From CAYQXJ01 sp964421565 (GTDB lineage Bacteria; Planctomycetota; Brocadiia; SM23-32), in contig CAYQXJ010000012.1 in the NCBI GenBank assembly GCA_964421565.1, positions 58,501-122,500 on the forward strand: DNA of 64,000 bases, in the 5' to 3' direction. The first letter of the stretch is position 1, and every line of letters starts with the position of its first letter. The translations under genes and the position numbers were made by a program. Positions 43,983 through 51,782 of this stretch are shown here, piece by piece. A model generated the notes under the pieces. It was not told the origin of the DNA, made no database searches, and saw only the letters and a program-made list of their open reading frames with translations.

Positions 43983-45044
43983 ATGTCCGCTCTTCAGCTC
44001 GGCCCGCCAGCTTTGCGCCGCATGAAAGCGGGCGGGCTCTGGGTGCCGAGCCCCCTGGCACTGGACGAGCGCCTGCGCATGCTGCCAGAGCGCCAGCGCC
44101 TGTTGACGCTCTATTACATCCGCAGCGGAGCGCGAACAGTGGTGCCCGGCGCGCATACCGGCGAGTTCGCGGGACGCGACACGGCGCTGCTGGGACGCTG
44201 GCTCTCGATCGTCGCGGATACGGTTCGCGAGTACGGAAGGGGCATGTTCCTGATGGCGGCCGTGGGGGGCCCCGATGTAATGGCCCAGGCCGAACTGGCG
44301 GCCCGTGCCGGCTATGACATCGCCATGGTCGCACCCACGGCCTTCGCAGGAATGGACGATGCGGAAGCCCTGGCCCTGCTCGGCCGAATAGCGGACATAA
44401 TCCCCACGTTCGGCTTCGAGCTGCAGCGCGCCATCCCCGGCGCCCGCGAGTTCAGCGACGAGTTCTGGGACGGTCTCTTCGAGATAACGTACGGGGCGAA
44501 GGGCGCTTCCTTCGATACGTATCGCGCTCAAAGCATGCTTGCGGCCGCAGCCCGCAGCCCCCGCCGCGCGGATTTGGTGCTCGCAACGGGAAACGACGAT
44601 CGCATTGTCCACGACCTCGGTGGCCTCTTCCCTTTCCGAGTAGGAGGTCGCGAAGTCGTCTTGCGCTACTATGCCGGGCTGCTCGGACACTTCGCGACCG
44701 ACACGCATGCGGCTGCGGAGTGGTCATCGGCCGTAACGGCCGCCAGAGACTCCTCCGCCCCGGCGCTTCCCCAGAGCGAGAGGCGCCTGGCGCACCTGGT
44801 CAACCTCTGCAACGGCGCTTTGTTCGATGCCCTCGGGGGCTTTGAGAACTCCGTGTGGGGCGTCAAGTGCCGCCTGAGCCAGCTTGGTCTTCTCGAAGCA
44901 CCCTGGTGTTACCACGAGAGCGGACGTGCCGGCCAGGCGGAGGCAATCAGGGCCGCCTACCACGCCTGCCCCCTGCTGAACGACGACAGGTGGGTGGCCG
45001 AACACCTGGACCAATGGCGACGCGAACTTGGCATGAGACGCTGA
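43983..45044 (+). CDS. DHDPS-like aldolase/lyase
   Basis: A 353-residue TIM-barrel protein of the dihydrodipicolinate synthase / N-acetylneuraminate lyase family. The N-terminal stretch GGLWVPSPLALDERLRM and GARTVVPGAHTGEFAGRD are typical of a Planctomycetota-type branch. Lys173 in GAKGASFDTY is the expected Schiff-base residue; the usual Tyr motif is replaced by PTFGFELQ. The substrate is probably a 2-keto acid or sugar acid, not lysine precursors. First of four genes (with epimerase-like, UroD-like and Gfo/Idh proteins). ATG follows AGGAGGGC. Confidence 0.8.
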   Translation: MSALQLGPPALRRMKAGGLWVPSPLALDERLRMLPERQRLLTLYYIRSGARTVVPGAHTGEFAGRDTALLGRWLSIVADTVREYGRGMFLMAAVGGPDVMAQAELAARAGYDIAMVAPTAFAGMDDAEALALLGRIADIIPTFGFELQRAIPGAREFSDEFWDGLFEITYGAKGASFDTYRAQSMLAAAARSPRRADLVLATGNDDRIVHDLGGLFPFRVGGREVVLRYYAGLLGHFATDTHAAAEWSSAVTAARDSSAPALPQSERRLAHLVNLCNGALFDALGGFENSVWGVKCRLSQLGLLEAPWCYHESGRAGQAEAIRAAYHACPLLNDDRWVAEHLDQWRRELGMRR

Positions 45045-45054
45045 GAGGAGCGTC

Positions 45055-46092
45055 ATGCGCTTCCCGGACATAGAGACCTCCGAACAGTTGCATGACTTCA
45101 TGACAACACCGAGCGACGCACTGGTGAAGTTCTGCAGCGAACTAACCGGCGACCTGCTGGTGATGGGCGTGGGTGGCAAGATGGGGCCGGAACTGGTGGA
45201 GACGATGCTGCGTGCAGACCGCCGGGCGGGCATGAACAGGACCGTTCACGCGGCGAGCCGCTTCTCAGACCCTGACGCCGCCGTTGAGCGCGATTTGGCC
45301 GAGTCGGGGGCCGTCGTGCACAAAGGCGATTTCACGGAACGGAGCTTCCTGAAAACCTTGCCGGACGCGCCAAACATAATCTTCATGGCGGGCATGAAGT
45401 TCGGTGCGGCGGCGGACCACCGCCGGACTTTTCACCTCAACTGCATCATGCCCTACTTGGTCGGGGAACGTTTCCCCCGCTCGCGCGTCGTCGTCTACTC
45501 CTCCGGCAATCCATATCCCCACACCACTGCGGGCGAAAGTGGCTGCCGAGAGACTGAAGCCCTGGCACCGGTGGGCGCGTACGGATGGAGCATTGTGGCG
45601 CGCGAGTCCGCGTTTGAGACCACGGCTTCCCGCTCGGCTGCGCAACAGGTTTGTTTCTTCCGGCTAATGTATGCGCAGCATCTGGCATACGGCGTGCTGG
45701 TCGACCTGGCCCGTATGGTGCACCAGGGCAGACCCGTGTCACTGCGCATGCCGGCCGTCAACATAGTGTCGCAGCGCGATGCCATCGACCGCTCCCTGCG
45801 TGCCCTGAGCCGATGCAACAATCCGCCCTTCATCCTCAACTGTGCCGGCCCGGTCGTGCACGTTCCCTACATTGCCGAACGCATCGCAGAGCTGATGGAG
45901 TGCGAGGCGCGGTTCCTCGATGACGAGGGCGAAGCGGCTCTGCTCGCCGATGACGAACTTTGTGTGCGCGTTTTCGGCCCATACCGCGACACCGCTGAGC
46001 AGATGATCGAGGGCGCAGCAAGATGGGTGATGCACTCGGGCGAGAGCTGGGACAAACCCACCTTGTTCTGGCGAACAAACCACAACTACTGA
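45055..46092 (+). CDS. NAD-dependent epimerase/dehydratase-like protein
   Basis: A 345-residue extended SDR-like protein. The nucleotide motif is LLVMGVGGKMGPEL (GxGGxxG) near residue 41-54, with VVYSSGNPYPH in the catalytic region. The usual YxxxK is changed: in GAYGWSIVARESAFE the Tyr is kept but the Lys is absent. It could therefore bind cofactor and substrate without classical chemistry or use another base. Starts 10 bases after the DHDPS-like gene. Confidence 0.8.
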   Translation: MRFPDIETSEQLHDFMTTPSDALVKFCSELTGDLLVMGVGGKMGPELVETMLRADRRAGMNRTVHAASRFSDPDAAVERDLAESGAVVHKGDFTERSFLKTLPDAPNIIFMAGMKFGAAADHRRTFHLNCIMPYLVGERFPRSRVVVYSSGNPYPHTTAGESGCRETEALAPVGAYGWSIVARESAFETTASRSAAQQVCFFRLMYAQHLAYGVLVDLARMVHQGRPVSLRMPAVNIVSQRDAIDRSLRALSRCNNPPFILNCAGPVVHVPYIAERIAELMECEARFLDDEGEAALLADDELCVRVFGPYRDTAEQMIEGAARWVMHSGESWDKPTLFWRTNHNY

Positions 46093-46161
46093 GTCGCGCT
46101 GCGCTTGCATCCGAACCGAGCAGGTTGTACAAGCAGTGCCCTTCACTGCCGGAGATGTCCA

Positions 46162-47196
46162 ATGACCAGCCGTGAGATCGTAACCCGATGCCTGACCTTC
46201 GCGCGCCCCGAGCGCATCCCCATGGCGCTGCCCGCCCCCTATCCCAACGATATCTGCGGAGCCGCCACCAGCCCCGACCCCGATCACGCACCGATCGGCT
46301 GGCGAGAAGTGAGCCCAGGACGCGAGGAACGGCGAGACGAATGGGGAAACACCTGGGCCCGGATCGAGGGGTTCAGCAAAGGAGAGGTAGCCGCAGGCGC
46401 CCTCGAGGACTGGCGCGACCTGGAGCGATACGAGCCGCCGAACTACGACCTGCCCGAGCGCTACGTCAATGCGCGCGAGCACTTCGGCCAGCACCCCGAC
46501 AAGTTCCATGTCGGCCATCTCGGCGGGTTCCCCTTCAACATCGCCCGCAAGCTGCGCCGACTCGACAACTTCCTGATGGATGTCGCGCTCGAGCCGGAGC
46601 GCGTCGAGCAGTTGTTGGCACTCGTCGAAGAGCAGCTCCACCACGGCATCCGGCGCTATGCGGAGGTCGGCGCCGACGCCGTCATGTTCGCCGAGGACTG
46701 GGGCACGCAGGATCGCCTTCTTGTCAGCCCGGCGACCTTCAAGCGCCTGTTCAAGCCCGGCTTCTCCCGGCTCTGCGCGACGGCGCGGGAGTGCGGCGTA
46801 TTCGTGCTCATGCACTCGTGCGGCTACATCTACGAGGCGATGGACGACATGATCGAGGCCGGTATCAACTGCTTCCAGTTCGATCAGCCGACCATCTACG
46901 GCATCGACCGACTGGCGCAGGAGTTCGGCTCGCGGGTAACGTTCTGGTGCCCGGTAGACATCCAGAACACGCTGCAGAAGCGAGACGCCGCCCTGATCGC
47001 GGCCGAGGCGAGAGAAATGGTGGAGAAACTCGGCGCCGGCGGCGGGGGCTTCATCGCCGGCTACTATGCTGGCAACGAGGCGATAGGGCTCGAACGCAAG
47101 TGGCAGGAGATCGCCTGCCAGGCTTTCGTCAGGCACGGCGCCCCGGAGCTGTGGGAGCCTTTGAGGGACGAACTGCCCGAACGGGCCGAGACCTGA
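46162..47196 (+). CDS. uroporphyrinogen decarboxylase-family protein
   Basis: A 344-residue protein of the UroD/MtaA/CmuA superfamily. Features: FAEDWGTQDRLLVSP, FKRLFKPGFSRLC, HSCGYIYEAM (a HxC-type metal or corrinoid-related site) and the final GGGGFIAGYYAGNEAIG. It lacks the N-terminal signature of true UroD (haem synthesis), so a methyl-transfer or decarboxylation role in catabolism is likely. ATG at 46162 follows GGAG. Part of the run from 43983. Confidence 0.85.
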   Translation: MTSREIVTRCLTFARPERIPMALPAPYPNDICGAATSPDPDHAPIGWREVSPGREERRDEWGNTWARIEGFSKGEVAAGALEDWRDLERYEPPNYDLPERYVNAREHFGQHPDKFHVGHLGGFPFNIARKLRRLDNFLMDVALEPERVEQLLALVEEQLHHGIRRYAEVGADAVMFAEDWGTQDRLLVSPATFKRLFKPGFSRLCATARECGVFVLMHSCGYIYEAMDDMIEAGINCFQFDQPTIYGIDRLAQEFGSRVTFWCPVDIQNTLQKRDAALIAAEAREMVEKLGAGGGGFIAGYYAGNEAIGLERKWQEIACQAFVRHGAPELWEPLRDELPERAET

Positions 47197-47269
47197 GGTA
47201 GGCCCCAACTGCCCGCCCCTGCGCAACTCTCCACTGCTGTTCTACTGCGTCCTCTTCGCAGCGGCGACT

Positions 47270-47298
47270 TTGCCCGCTGCTCCACGCCATGGTATCTT
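47270..47298 (+). promoter_or_regulatory. possible promoter of the Gfo/Idh/MocA gene
   Basis: TTGCCC (47270-47275) and TATCTT (47293-47298) with a 17-base spacer, upstream of the start at 47346. Moderate match. Confidence 0.4.
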
Positions 47299-47345
47299 CG
47301 CCGTTCTGCAGTCTCTCCCTCTAACCATCCAGTAAGGTGAACAGC

Positions 47346-48374
47346 ATGAGCGAGGTGCGACTCGGGATAGTCGGTTTCGGTGGCATGGGGCGCGGGATGA
47401 TCCGCCGCGCCGAGAAACTGGACGAAGTGCAGGTCACGGCGGCCGTGGACGTGGAGCCGCAGGCACGGCAGAGGGCCGAAACGGAATTCGACCTGGCAGC
47501 CTACGAGAGCGTGGAGCAGATGCTCGACGATGCAGCAGTCAACGCCGTCTACATCGCCACTCCCAACAAGTTCCACGCGGAGCAGACGATCGCCTGCCTG
47601 AACGCGGGCGTACACGTCTTCTGCGAGAAGCCGATGGCAATGAACGCGCAGGAGGGTGAACGCATGATCGCCGCCGCCGAGCAGAGCGGCTGCCGGCTCA
47701 CATTCAACCTCTCGTTCCGGGCAACCGGTGAGGCCCAGGCTCTCAAAAGGGTCGTCGACGACGGATTGCTGGGCGACGTCTACTACGCGCGTACCGGTTG
47801 GATGCGCACGCGCGGGATACCCTGGCGCGGCTGGTTCGGCAACAAGGAGTTGGCCGGCGGCGGACCGCTCATCGATCTGGGCGTCCATCGGATGGACCTG
47901 GGGCTCTGGCTGATGGGCTACCCGAAGCCGGTCGCCGTCAGCGGCGCCACCTATGACACCCTTGGCAAGCAGATCGCCGAAAAGCTGGGCAAGGACTACA
48001 CCGTCGAGGACCTGGCCACGGGCTACGTACGGTTCGAGAACGGCGCGACGATGACGGTTCAGACGTCCTGGGACACTAACAGCGAGTGGCGCGAGGACAT
48101 GTTCACCTATGTCTACGGCACCAAGGCCGGCGCCGCACACCGCCACGTCGGCGGCACGTACGAGTTCGAGGCGCTCATGTGGGGCGAGGTGGCCGGCACG
48201 TACGCCGCCACGAAGCTCCAACCGGCCCCGGCCCCCGATCACCTGGTTGGTTTCGTGCATTCCATCGTGAAGGATGCACCCGTTCCGGTCGATCCCCAGG
48301 ATATCCTCAAGGTTCAGTACATTATCGATGCGCTCTACAAGAGTGCGGAGAAGGGCGCCGAGGTGCGCCTGTAG
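47346..48374 (+). CDS. Gfo/Idh/MocA family oxidoreductase
   Basis: A 342-residue NAD(P)-dependent sugar or cyclitol oxidoreductase. The Rossmann motif GIVGFGGMGRG is at the N terminus; VYIATPNKFHAEQ and VFCEKPMAM contain the conserved EKP lysine; GGGPLIDLGVHRMDL carries the active-site Asp-His. ATG at 47346 is preferred as AAGGTGA lies five bases upstream; a GTG at 47337 is the alternative. It has its own likely promoter but continues the catabolic run. Confidence 0.92.
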   Translation: MSEVRLGIVGFGGMGRGMIRRAEKLDEVQVTAAVDVEPQARQRAETEFDLAAYESVEQMLDDAAVNAVYIATPNKFHAEQTIACLNAGVHVFCEKPMAMNAQEGERMIAAAEQSGCRLTFNLSFRATGEAQALKRVVDDGLLGDVYYARTGWMRTRGIPWRGWFGNKELAGGGPLIDLGVHRMDLGLWLMGYPKPVAVSGATYDTLGKQIAEKLGKDYTVEDLATGYVRFENGATMTVQTSWDTNSEWREDMFTYVYGTKAGAAHRHVGGTYEFEALMWGEVAGTYAATKLQPAPAPDHLVGFVHSIVKDAPVPVDPQDILKVQYIIDALYKSAEKGAEVRL

Positions 48375-48393
48375 GCGTTGAAAAAGGGCCTGC

Positions 48394-48404
48394 AGTACTG
48401 TACT
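48394..48404. repeat. short palindrome AGTACTGTACT
   Basis: An 11-base perfect inverted repeat (AGTAC-T-GTACT, within the stretch around 48392-48405) in the gap between the Gfo/Idh gene and the lipoprotein operon. It could be an operator. Low confidence. Confidence 0.3.
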
Positions 48405-48436
48405 AAGAATAGTAGTAACCGTCACGGGTACAACGT

Positions 48437-48481
48437 AGCACGGCCCTCCTGGCCGTGTTTCACGGGCTGAAGGCCCGTGCT
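48437..48481. repeat. double-hairpin REP-like element
   Basis: Two adjacent stem-loops: CACGGCC/GGCCGTG (48439-48445 with 48451-48457) and CACGGGC/GCCCGTG (48461-48467 with 48473-48479). The outer arms AGCACGG and CCGTGCT can also pair with each other, giving an alternative long stem. Such paired palindromes are typical of dispersed repeats or act as terminators after the upstream gene. Confidence 0.5.
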
Positions 48482-48599
48482 GCGAGGCCCATGAGCCCCG
48501 TCTGCGTGCATTGCAGCAGGGCCGTGAACGGTTACGAATGGTGCTTGCGAAAGCGGGCTGGTGGTTCGCTTCCAGGACCTTCTCAGAGGGAGGACGGAT

Positions 48600-49142
48600 A
48601 TGAGAGCACGTGTTGCGCTGTACGGATTGCTGGCACTGGTGTTGGGGCTGAGCGGCTGTGCATACGAGAAGCGAATCGCCACCAGCACACCGATGCCACC
48701 GTGGGCGATGCAGACACCGTCTGACACCGAGGATCGTGTCGTCTTCGTCGGCACGGCTCTTGGCGACAACATACTGGACGAGAGCAATGCCCGGGCCCGC
48801 GCCATGGAGGACGTGCGCGAGCAGATAGCCAGATCCCTCGAGACAAGCGTGGTGACAGAAGCGACACGCATCGTTGAGGAAAAAGGCGCCGCCCATCTGG
48901 GCAAGGATTACGATCGGGCCTCGTACTCCCGCATGATCGAACAGAAGGCACAGCAGGCGCTCGCCGGCGTGCGGCAAGACGCCTTCTACTGGGAGAAGTG
49001 GAAGATCAAGACTGGGGCGTTCAGCGGTGCCTACACGAAATACAAGTACTACGTCAGGGCCAGCATGCCGCGCGAGCTCTACCAGAAGATAATGACCGAA
49101 TTGACGCATGAAATCGCGGACCAGATGCAGTCCGAGGCTTAG
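48600..49142 (+). CDS. LPP20-like lipoprotein
   Basis: A 180-residue lipoprotein. Signal peptide VALYGLLALVLGLSGC with lipidated Cys about residue 20. The mature part has VVFVGTALGDNILDESNARARAMEDVREQIARS, a pattern of the LPP20 family (small outer-membrane lipoproteins), and YWEKWKIK. ATG at 48600 follows GGGAGGA. The next gene repeats the same domain: GTALGDNxLDE, REQIA/RAQIA and (F/T)YWEKW align in order. First of three lipoprotein genes with nearly no spacing. Confidence 0.8.
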   Translation: MRARVALYGLLALVLGLSGCAYEKRIATSTPMPPWAMQTPSDTEDRVVFVGTALGDNILDESNARARAMEDVREQIARSLETSVVTEATRIVEEKGAAHLGKDYDRASYSRMIEQKAQQALAGVRQDAFYWEKWKIKTGAFSGAYTKYKYYVRASMPRELYQKIMTELTHEIADQMQSEA

Positions 49143-49144
49143 CC

Positions 49145-50323
49145 GTGGCACCCCGTTCGGCAGAGATTGGACCGCGGGCGGCTTTGCTGTCGGTCTTCGT
49201 CTGCCTGCTCGCATCGGGCTGCGCTTCGGAACGGCTTCTGGCACGTTCGCGCGAAGCGCCCTCCTGGATCGTATCCACCCCCGGCTCCGACCAGGAGATG
49301 TTCTACTTCGCAGGCACTGCGCTCGGCGACAATGTGCTGGACGAGCCGGAGATGCGTTCGCGGGCTATGGCTGACGCCCGCGCCCAAATCGCCGAGAGAG
49401 TAGCCTCCAGAGTCTCGACGCGCGCCGAACAACATATCGAGCAGCGCGGCTATGCGCCCTCCGGAGAAAACGAGACAGCCGCTCGCTATGCGCGCGAAGT
49501 GCAGGCACGCGCTTCAGAGCGCCTCATCGGCGTCTCCCTCCAAGATACTTACTGGGAGAAGTGGCGGGTCGACCCCGGTCTGTTCCAGCACTCCTACACC
49601 CGCTATAAGTACTACGTTCTGGCCGCTTTCCCGCGGCAGCACTACAACCGGCTGATCAACCGCTACGTCCGCCTCTACACCGACCGCGCTGCCGCCCGGG
49701 AGCTGATGCGAGACGGGCGCCCCCGGGAAGCTGCAAGACTGCTGGAGAAACTGCTGGGCGACCTGCCGGAGGAGTCGGTTTCCATCCGTCTCCTGCTGGC
49801 CGAAGCGTACGAACAGGCGCAGATGTACGGGCGGGCGGCGGAGGTCCTCCGCGCCGCGGCCGAGTCGGACCCGGGCGAGGCCGAAGCGGCGACCATCCGT
49901 GAGCGCCTGGAACGCGCTGAGGCCGCCTTCCCCGACCTGGGCGGTCTCGCAGCAGAGGTCCGCGTAAGGGATAGCGCTGGTCTGGAAGCGAGGCGCCTTG
50001 CTGCCTGGGCGGAGGAGGCCGCAGCGGCCGCAAACCTGACCCTGGATGCTCCCGAGGCCGATACGCGCTGGATCGTGCACGTAAGCCTGAAGGACCTGCC
50101 GCTTGAGCGGGGCACTGCCGCCTACGGTGTTCGCATAGAAAATGCGTTCGTGGAGTGCAGCGCCCGAGTCACAGAGGCCGGTGGGCGCCTGCTGGCGATG
50201 GCCTCCGCAGCCGAGCGCGGCTATGGCCGAACGCGCGACGAGGCGCTGCGCAACGCGGCTCGCAAGGCCGTTCATGCCGCCCTGCGACGGTGCTTCCTGG
50301 AACTTGCCCCCACTGCGGAGTGA
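49145..50323 (+). CDS. LPP20-like lipoprotein with TPR-like and C-terminal domains
   Basis: A 392-residue lipoprotein with signal LLSVFVCLLASGC. Residues 45-175 are a second copy of the LPP20-like domain of the preceding gene (FAGTALGDNVLDE, DTYWEKWRV, YKYYVLAAFP). Residues 180-265 are helical, TPR-like (DGRPREAARLLEKLLGDLPEE, YGRAAEVLRAAAESD). Residues 275-392 form an alpha/beta domain, with RNAARKAVHAALRR near the end. GTG starts two bases after the previous stop; the next gene follows after 3 bases. Confidence 0.78.
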   Translation: MAPRSAEIGPRAALLSVFVCLLASGCASERLLARSREAPSWIVSTPGSDQEMFYFAGTALGDNVLDEPEMRSRAMADARAQIAERVASRVSTRAEQHIEQRGYAPSGENETAARYAREVQARASERLIGVSLQDTYWEKWRVDPGLFQHSYTRYKYYVLAAFPRQHYNRLINRYVRLYTDRAAARELMRDGRPREAARLLEKLLGDLPEESVSIRLLLAEAYEQAQMYGRAAEVLRAAAESDPGEAEAATIRERLERAEAAFPDLGGLAAEVRVRDSAGLEARRLAAWAEEAAAAANLTLDAPEADTRWIVHVSLKDLPLERGTAAYGVRIENAFVECSARVTEAGGRLLAMASAAERGYGRTRDEALRNAARKAVHAALRRCFLELAPTAE

Positions 50324-50326
50324 TCC

Positions 50327-50977
50327 GTGCCAACCAAACTAACCATAGCGTGCCTGCTAATCGCGGTGGCCGCCGGCGGATGCTGTTCGAGCGGCGAGGG
50401 CTTCGTCCGGCCGGGGTTCGACTTCTCGGGCGTCCGCCGGGTTGCCGTGGCTGAGATCACGGGCGTCGGCAACGAAGCCGCCAAGACGGACATCGGCGAC
50501 CTGTTTGCACGCGAACTGCTGAAGAGAGGCTATGAGCCGGTTGAGCGGCGCCAGATCAAGGCGGTGCTTACCGAGCAGGAGTTTCAGCAAACGGACTTCA
50601 CCTCCCCTGTAGCCACTGCACGGCTGGGCCGCGTGGCCAACGTGGATGCGATCATTGTCGGCAACCTGGCCGTCCTCGACGAGGAGCGCGTATCCATGAC
50701 CGCCAAGCTCCTCGACGTGGAGGACGCCTCGATCCTGTGGATGGGCTCAGGGTCGGGAAGAACCGGCCGGACGCTTTTCACCGTCATCGGCGGCGCCTTC
50801 GGGGCGGCTGCAGGCTGGGCATTCGGCGGCGACCCAGATGGCAAGCAAGCCGGAGCTATCGGCGGGGCCGTGGCGGGCGGGATGATCGGCAGGTCGCTCT
50901 CCCCCGAGCGGCGCGAGCAGGCACGCAAAGCTATCCGTGTGATGTTCGACAGTTTCCCCCCGCGTGCGCGCCGGTGA
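50327..50977 (+). CDS. CsgG-like lipoprotein with glycine-zipper segment
   Basis: A 216-residue lipoprotein: signal IACLLIAVAAGGC, then a CsgG-like fold (VRRVAVAEITGVGNEAAKTDIGDLFARELLKRGYEPVERRQ; VDAIIVGNLAVLDEERVSMTAKLLDVEDASILW). The C-terminal part has a glycine-zipper-like stretch, FGAAAGWAFGG and AIGGAVAGGMIG. CsgG relatives make outer-membrane secretion pores or organise them. GTG start, 3 bases after the LPP20/TPR gene. The three genes likely act as an outer-membrane assembly of unknown purpose. Confidence 0.8.
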   Translation: MPTKLTIACLLIAVAAGGCCSSGEGFVRPGFDFSGVRRVAVAEITGVGNEAAKTDIGDLFARELLKRGYEPVERRQIKAVLTEQEFQQTDFTSPVATARLGRVANVDAIIVGNLAVLDEERVSMTAKLLDVEDASILWMGSGSGRTGRTLFTVIGGAFGAAAGWAFGGDPDGKQAGAIGGAVAGGMIGRSLSPERREQARKAIRVMFDSFPPRARR

Positions 50978-51011
50978 ACGCATAACACACCCCCCTAACC
51001 GGAGGGAGAAG

Positions 51012-51174
51012 GGCGTAGACTCACTCTGCCGCCTGCATGGGCGCACGGCGCTGGTGAGCGGCTCGGGCGGCGACGGAATGGGGCGCAGCATCGCGCCCAG
51101 GCTCGCACGGGCCAGCGCGAACATTGTGCTCAACTACGGCACGTTTCACCGAAAGGCCGGGGAAGTGTGGAAGA
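51012..51174 (+). pseudogene. SDR oxidoreductase N-terminal remnant
   Basis: From about 51012 the frame reads a truncated short-chain dehydrogenase start: GRTALVSGSGGDGMGRSIAPRL then ANIVLNYG, the cofactor-binding motif. No proper start codon precedes it, although GGAGGGAGAAGG does. If the sequence on either side of the assembly gap is joined through the shared 55 bases, the frame stops at TGA 51331-51333, giving about 58 residues. It is then a decayed gene; if the gap is real, the rest could lie in it. Confidence 0.55.
51120..51174. repeat. 55-base direct repeat, left copy (assembly overlap)
   Basis: Identical to 51275-51329. Sits directly against the run of N. Best explained as the k-mer overlap shared by two contig ends. 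Confidence 0.9.
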
Positions 51175-51274
51175 NNNNNNNNNNNNNNNNNNNNNNNNNN
51201 NNNNNNNNNNNNNNNNNNNNNNNNNNNNNNNNNNNNNNNNNNNNNNNNNNNNNNNNNNNNNNNNNNNNNNNNNN
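51175..51274. other. assembly gap of 100 N
   Basis: Exactly 100 N, a conventional placeholder, not a measured length. Both flanks are identical for 55 bases. Confidence 0.99.
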
Positions 51275-51329
51275 AACATTGTGCTCAACTACGGCACGTT
51301 TCACCGAAAGGCCGGGGAAGTGTGGAAGA
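51275..51329. repeat. 55-base direct repeat, right copy (assembly overlap)
   Basis: Identical to 51120-51174. If the gap is artificial, the two copies are one sequence and the real distance is 155 bases shorter than shown. Confidence 0.9.
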
Positions 51330-51648
51330 CCTGACCACCGACGAACCGATAGAGCCCGTGAAGGGGTCCTTTGATCCTCGCCGCATGTCGGCGGGCGACC
51401 CGGCGTTGCCGCGTCGCTTCGCCTGGCGCGGCGAAGAGCACCTCGTCGGCCGGGTGCTGAGAAGTTGGAAGGAGACCGGGCAGTGCCGCACCGGCGCCGA
51501 TGAGCAGTACGTGCGGCGTCACTGCTACACGGTGCGCACGACGCGAGGGAAGGAGATGGACATCTACTTCGTGCGCCAGCCCTCCTCACCTCGCAGCAAG
51601 TCCGAGCGCTGGTGGGTGCGTGTTGCGCGTGAAGCAGGTCCCACGTAG
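51322..51648 (+). CDS. small DUF6504-like protein
   Basis: A 108-residue protein, GTG start at 51322 with GGGGAAG just upstream inside the 55-base repeat. The central RFAWRGEEHLVGRVLRSW and the later RHCYTVRTTRGKEMDIYFVRQ resemble DUF6504 proteins, small proteins of unknown role sometimes linked to DNA-repair genes in actinobacteria. It overlaps the SDR remnant's frame. Confidence 0.6.
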   Translation: MEDLTTDEPIEPVKGSFDPRRMSAGDPALPRRFAWRGEEHLVGRVLRSWKETGQCRTGADEQYVRRHCYTVRTTRGKEMDIYFVRQPSSPRSKSERWWVRVAREAGPT

Positions 51649-51699
51649 CGGGCTGAGAAACGCCCCGGAGGAAACGGCGAAGGCCGCTGGCATTATGCC

Positions 51700-51728
51700 T
51701 TGTCGGCTCCGTCCGCGCCCGATACACT
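51700..51728 (+). promoter_or_regulatory. possible promoter of the GH10 gene
   Basis: TTGTCG (51700-51705) and TACACT (51723-51728), 17 bases apart. It would give a leader of about 48 bases before the ATG at 51783. Confidence 0.4.
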
Positions 51729-51782
51729 GGCCTTCACATTGCACGTAGCGTCCTGACCATCCTACTCCGATAGGTGAAAACT

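Noticed and set aside
46162..47196. hemE (true uroporphyrinogen decarboxylase)
   Set aside because: Lacks the N-terminal substrate-binding signature of HemE and sits in a catabolic run; assigned to the wider family only.
47064..49244. 726-codon minus-strand frame
   Set aside because: Opposes the Gfo/Idh gene and the first lipoprotein, both with strong family evidence.
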